Below are positions 38,723 to 39,040 of a stretch of DNA of 39,040 bases, in pieces. Origin of the DNA: a virus; IMG/VR virus record IMGVR_UViG_3300002460_000084, positions 1 to 39,040 of that record. One strand, written 5' to 3'. Position numbers and translations under genes: made by a program. The notes beneath the pieces are model-generated. The model had not been told where the DNA came from. It was given only the letters and a program-made list of their open reading frames with translations, and did not search any database. Numbering within the stretch: position 1 is the stretch's first letter; each line of letters opens with the position of its first letter.

Positions 38723-39040
38723 ATGAGTACCGAAGATTTTTACAACGGACTTTACGCAAAACATGGGTTTTGTACTATAACTGTTGAGGGTTACAAGCGC
38801 ACATTAAGTAAGGTTTTAAGGGATTTAGGGACACAAAGACCAACTGTAAAACAAATAGAAAAATATATTGCAGAGATGCACAAAAAGGGATACTCGTATT
38901 CTCATTTAAGAAATACTATTATTATTGTTGAGAGGTATTGTACCTTTCTTAAAAGACCGATTAAACTTGCCAGACCAAGAAAGCCACAACCAATGATAAA
39001 GGAAATCTTATCGGAAGCGGAGGTAGTTAGGATTTTAGCA
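38723..39040 (+). CDS. tyrosine recombinase/integrase, N-terminal part, cut by window end
   Basis: 106 residues visible. An N-terminal SAM-like, helical domain spans about 1-80 (VEGYKRTLSKVLRDLGTQRP; VKQIEKYIAEMHKKGYSYSH) with typical YSYSHLRNTIIIVERYCTFL pattern; the catalytic domain begins at KEILSEAEVVRILA. The catalytic Arg/His/Tyr are beyond the window. It starts one nt after the fibre stop. Role could be integration or site-specific rearrangement of neighbouring fibre genes; the first is the default. Confidence 0.82.
   Translation, partial: MSTEDFYNGLYAKHGFCTITVEGYKRTLSKVLRDLGTQRPTVKQIEKYIAEMHKKGYSYSHLRNTIIIVERYCTFLKRPIKLARPRKPQPMIKEILSEAEVVRILA

Overview
The window looks like most of the genome of a tailed bacteriophage (or prophage) of an AT-rich bacterium. 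The genes use AGA and ATA codons heavily, the code is standard (TGA is a stop), the genes are short and overlap by ATGA, and many genes have AAGGAGG-type ribosome binding sites. No rRNA, tRNA or host housekeeping gene was recognised. A P22-sized portal (712 aa), a beta-rich tail hub candidate, two Gln-rich or hydrophobic ejection-type proteins, and no tape-measure or tail-tube gene all point to a short-tailed, podovirus-like particle. The host cannot be named from the sequence. Both ends cut a gene: an unknown C-terminus at 1-113 and a tyrosine recombinase N-terminus at 38723-39040. Portal at the right end and scaffold/capsid at the left end fit a circular or permuted map.

Layout. 131-16128 (+): virion genes: scaffold, major capsid, accessory proteins, an FkbM methyltransferase with two glycosyltransferases, tail and connector proteins, an HNH homing endonuclease, tail fibre and ejection proteins. 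16129-16832 is mostly non-coding, with two hairpins and candidate minus-strand micro-ORFs. 16833-18878 (+): lysis region with a zinc amidase and small membrane proteins. 18778-22862 (-): an early operon of about 13 tightly overlapping small genes, including an ssDNA-annealing-type protein, a DUF6745-like protein with a 12-bp repeat, and zinc-finger peptides. 22973-24235: a short divergent operon and a second HNH gene. 24283-24850: a regulatory island with a structured RNA candidate on the minus strand. 24850-26666 (+): replication, with an O/DnaD-like initiator that carries iteron-like repeats inside its own coding sequence. 26985-30833 (+): Phd-like protein, PDDEXK nuclease, ParB-like protein, and a sugar module (NAD epimerase plus a transketolase split over two ORFs). 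30956-37339 (+): packaging and portal genes, with a third HNH gene between the terminase subunits. 37441-38721: tail-fibre-like gene, then the recombinase.

How it works together. The replication block carries an initiator and a putative origin but no polymerase or helicase, so the phage probably uses the host replisome. Sugar enzymes (28572-30833) and sugar/methyl transferases (3796-6450) may form one glycan pathway acting on the virion or host surface. Several transcription-unit heads have a -10 box only 6-8 nt before the start codon, which suggests leaderless mRNAs. Internal genes use Shine-Dalgarno coupling. The most unusual items are the compact pseudoknotted RNA at 24555-24760, the in-gene origin, a 20-bp promoter/operator shared by two operons, and the interleaved stems at 3739-3791.
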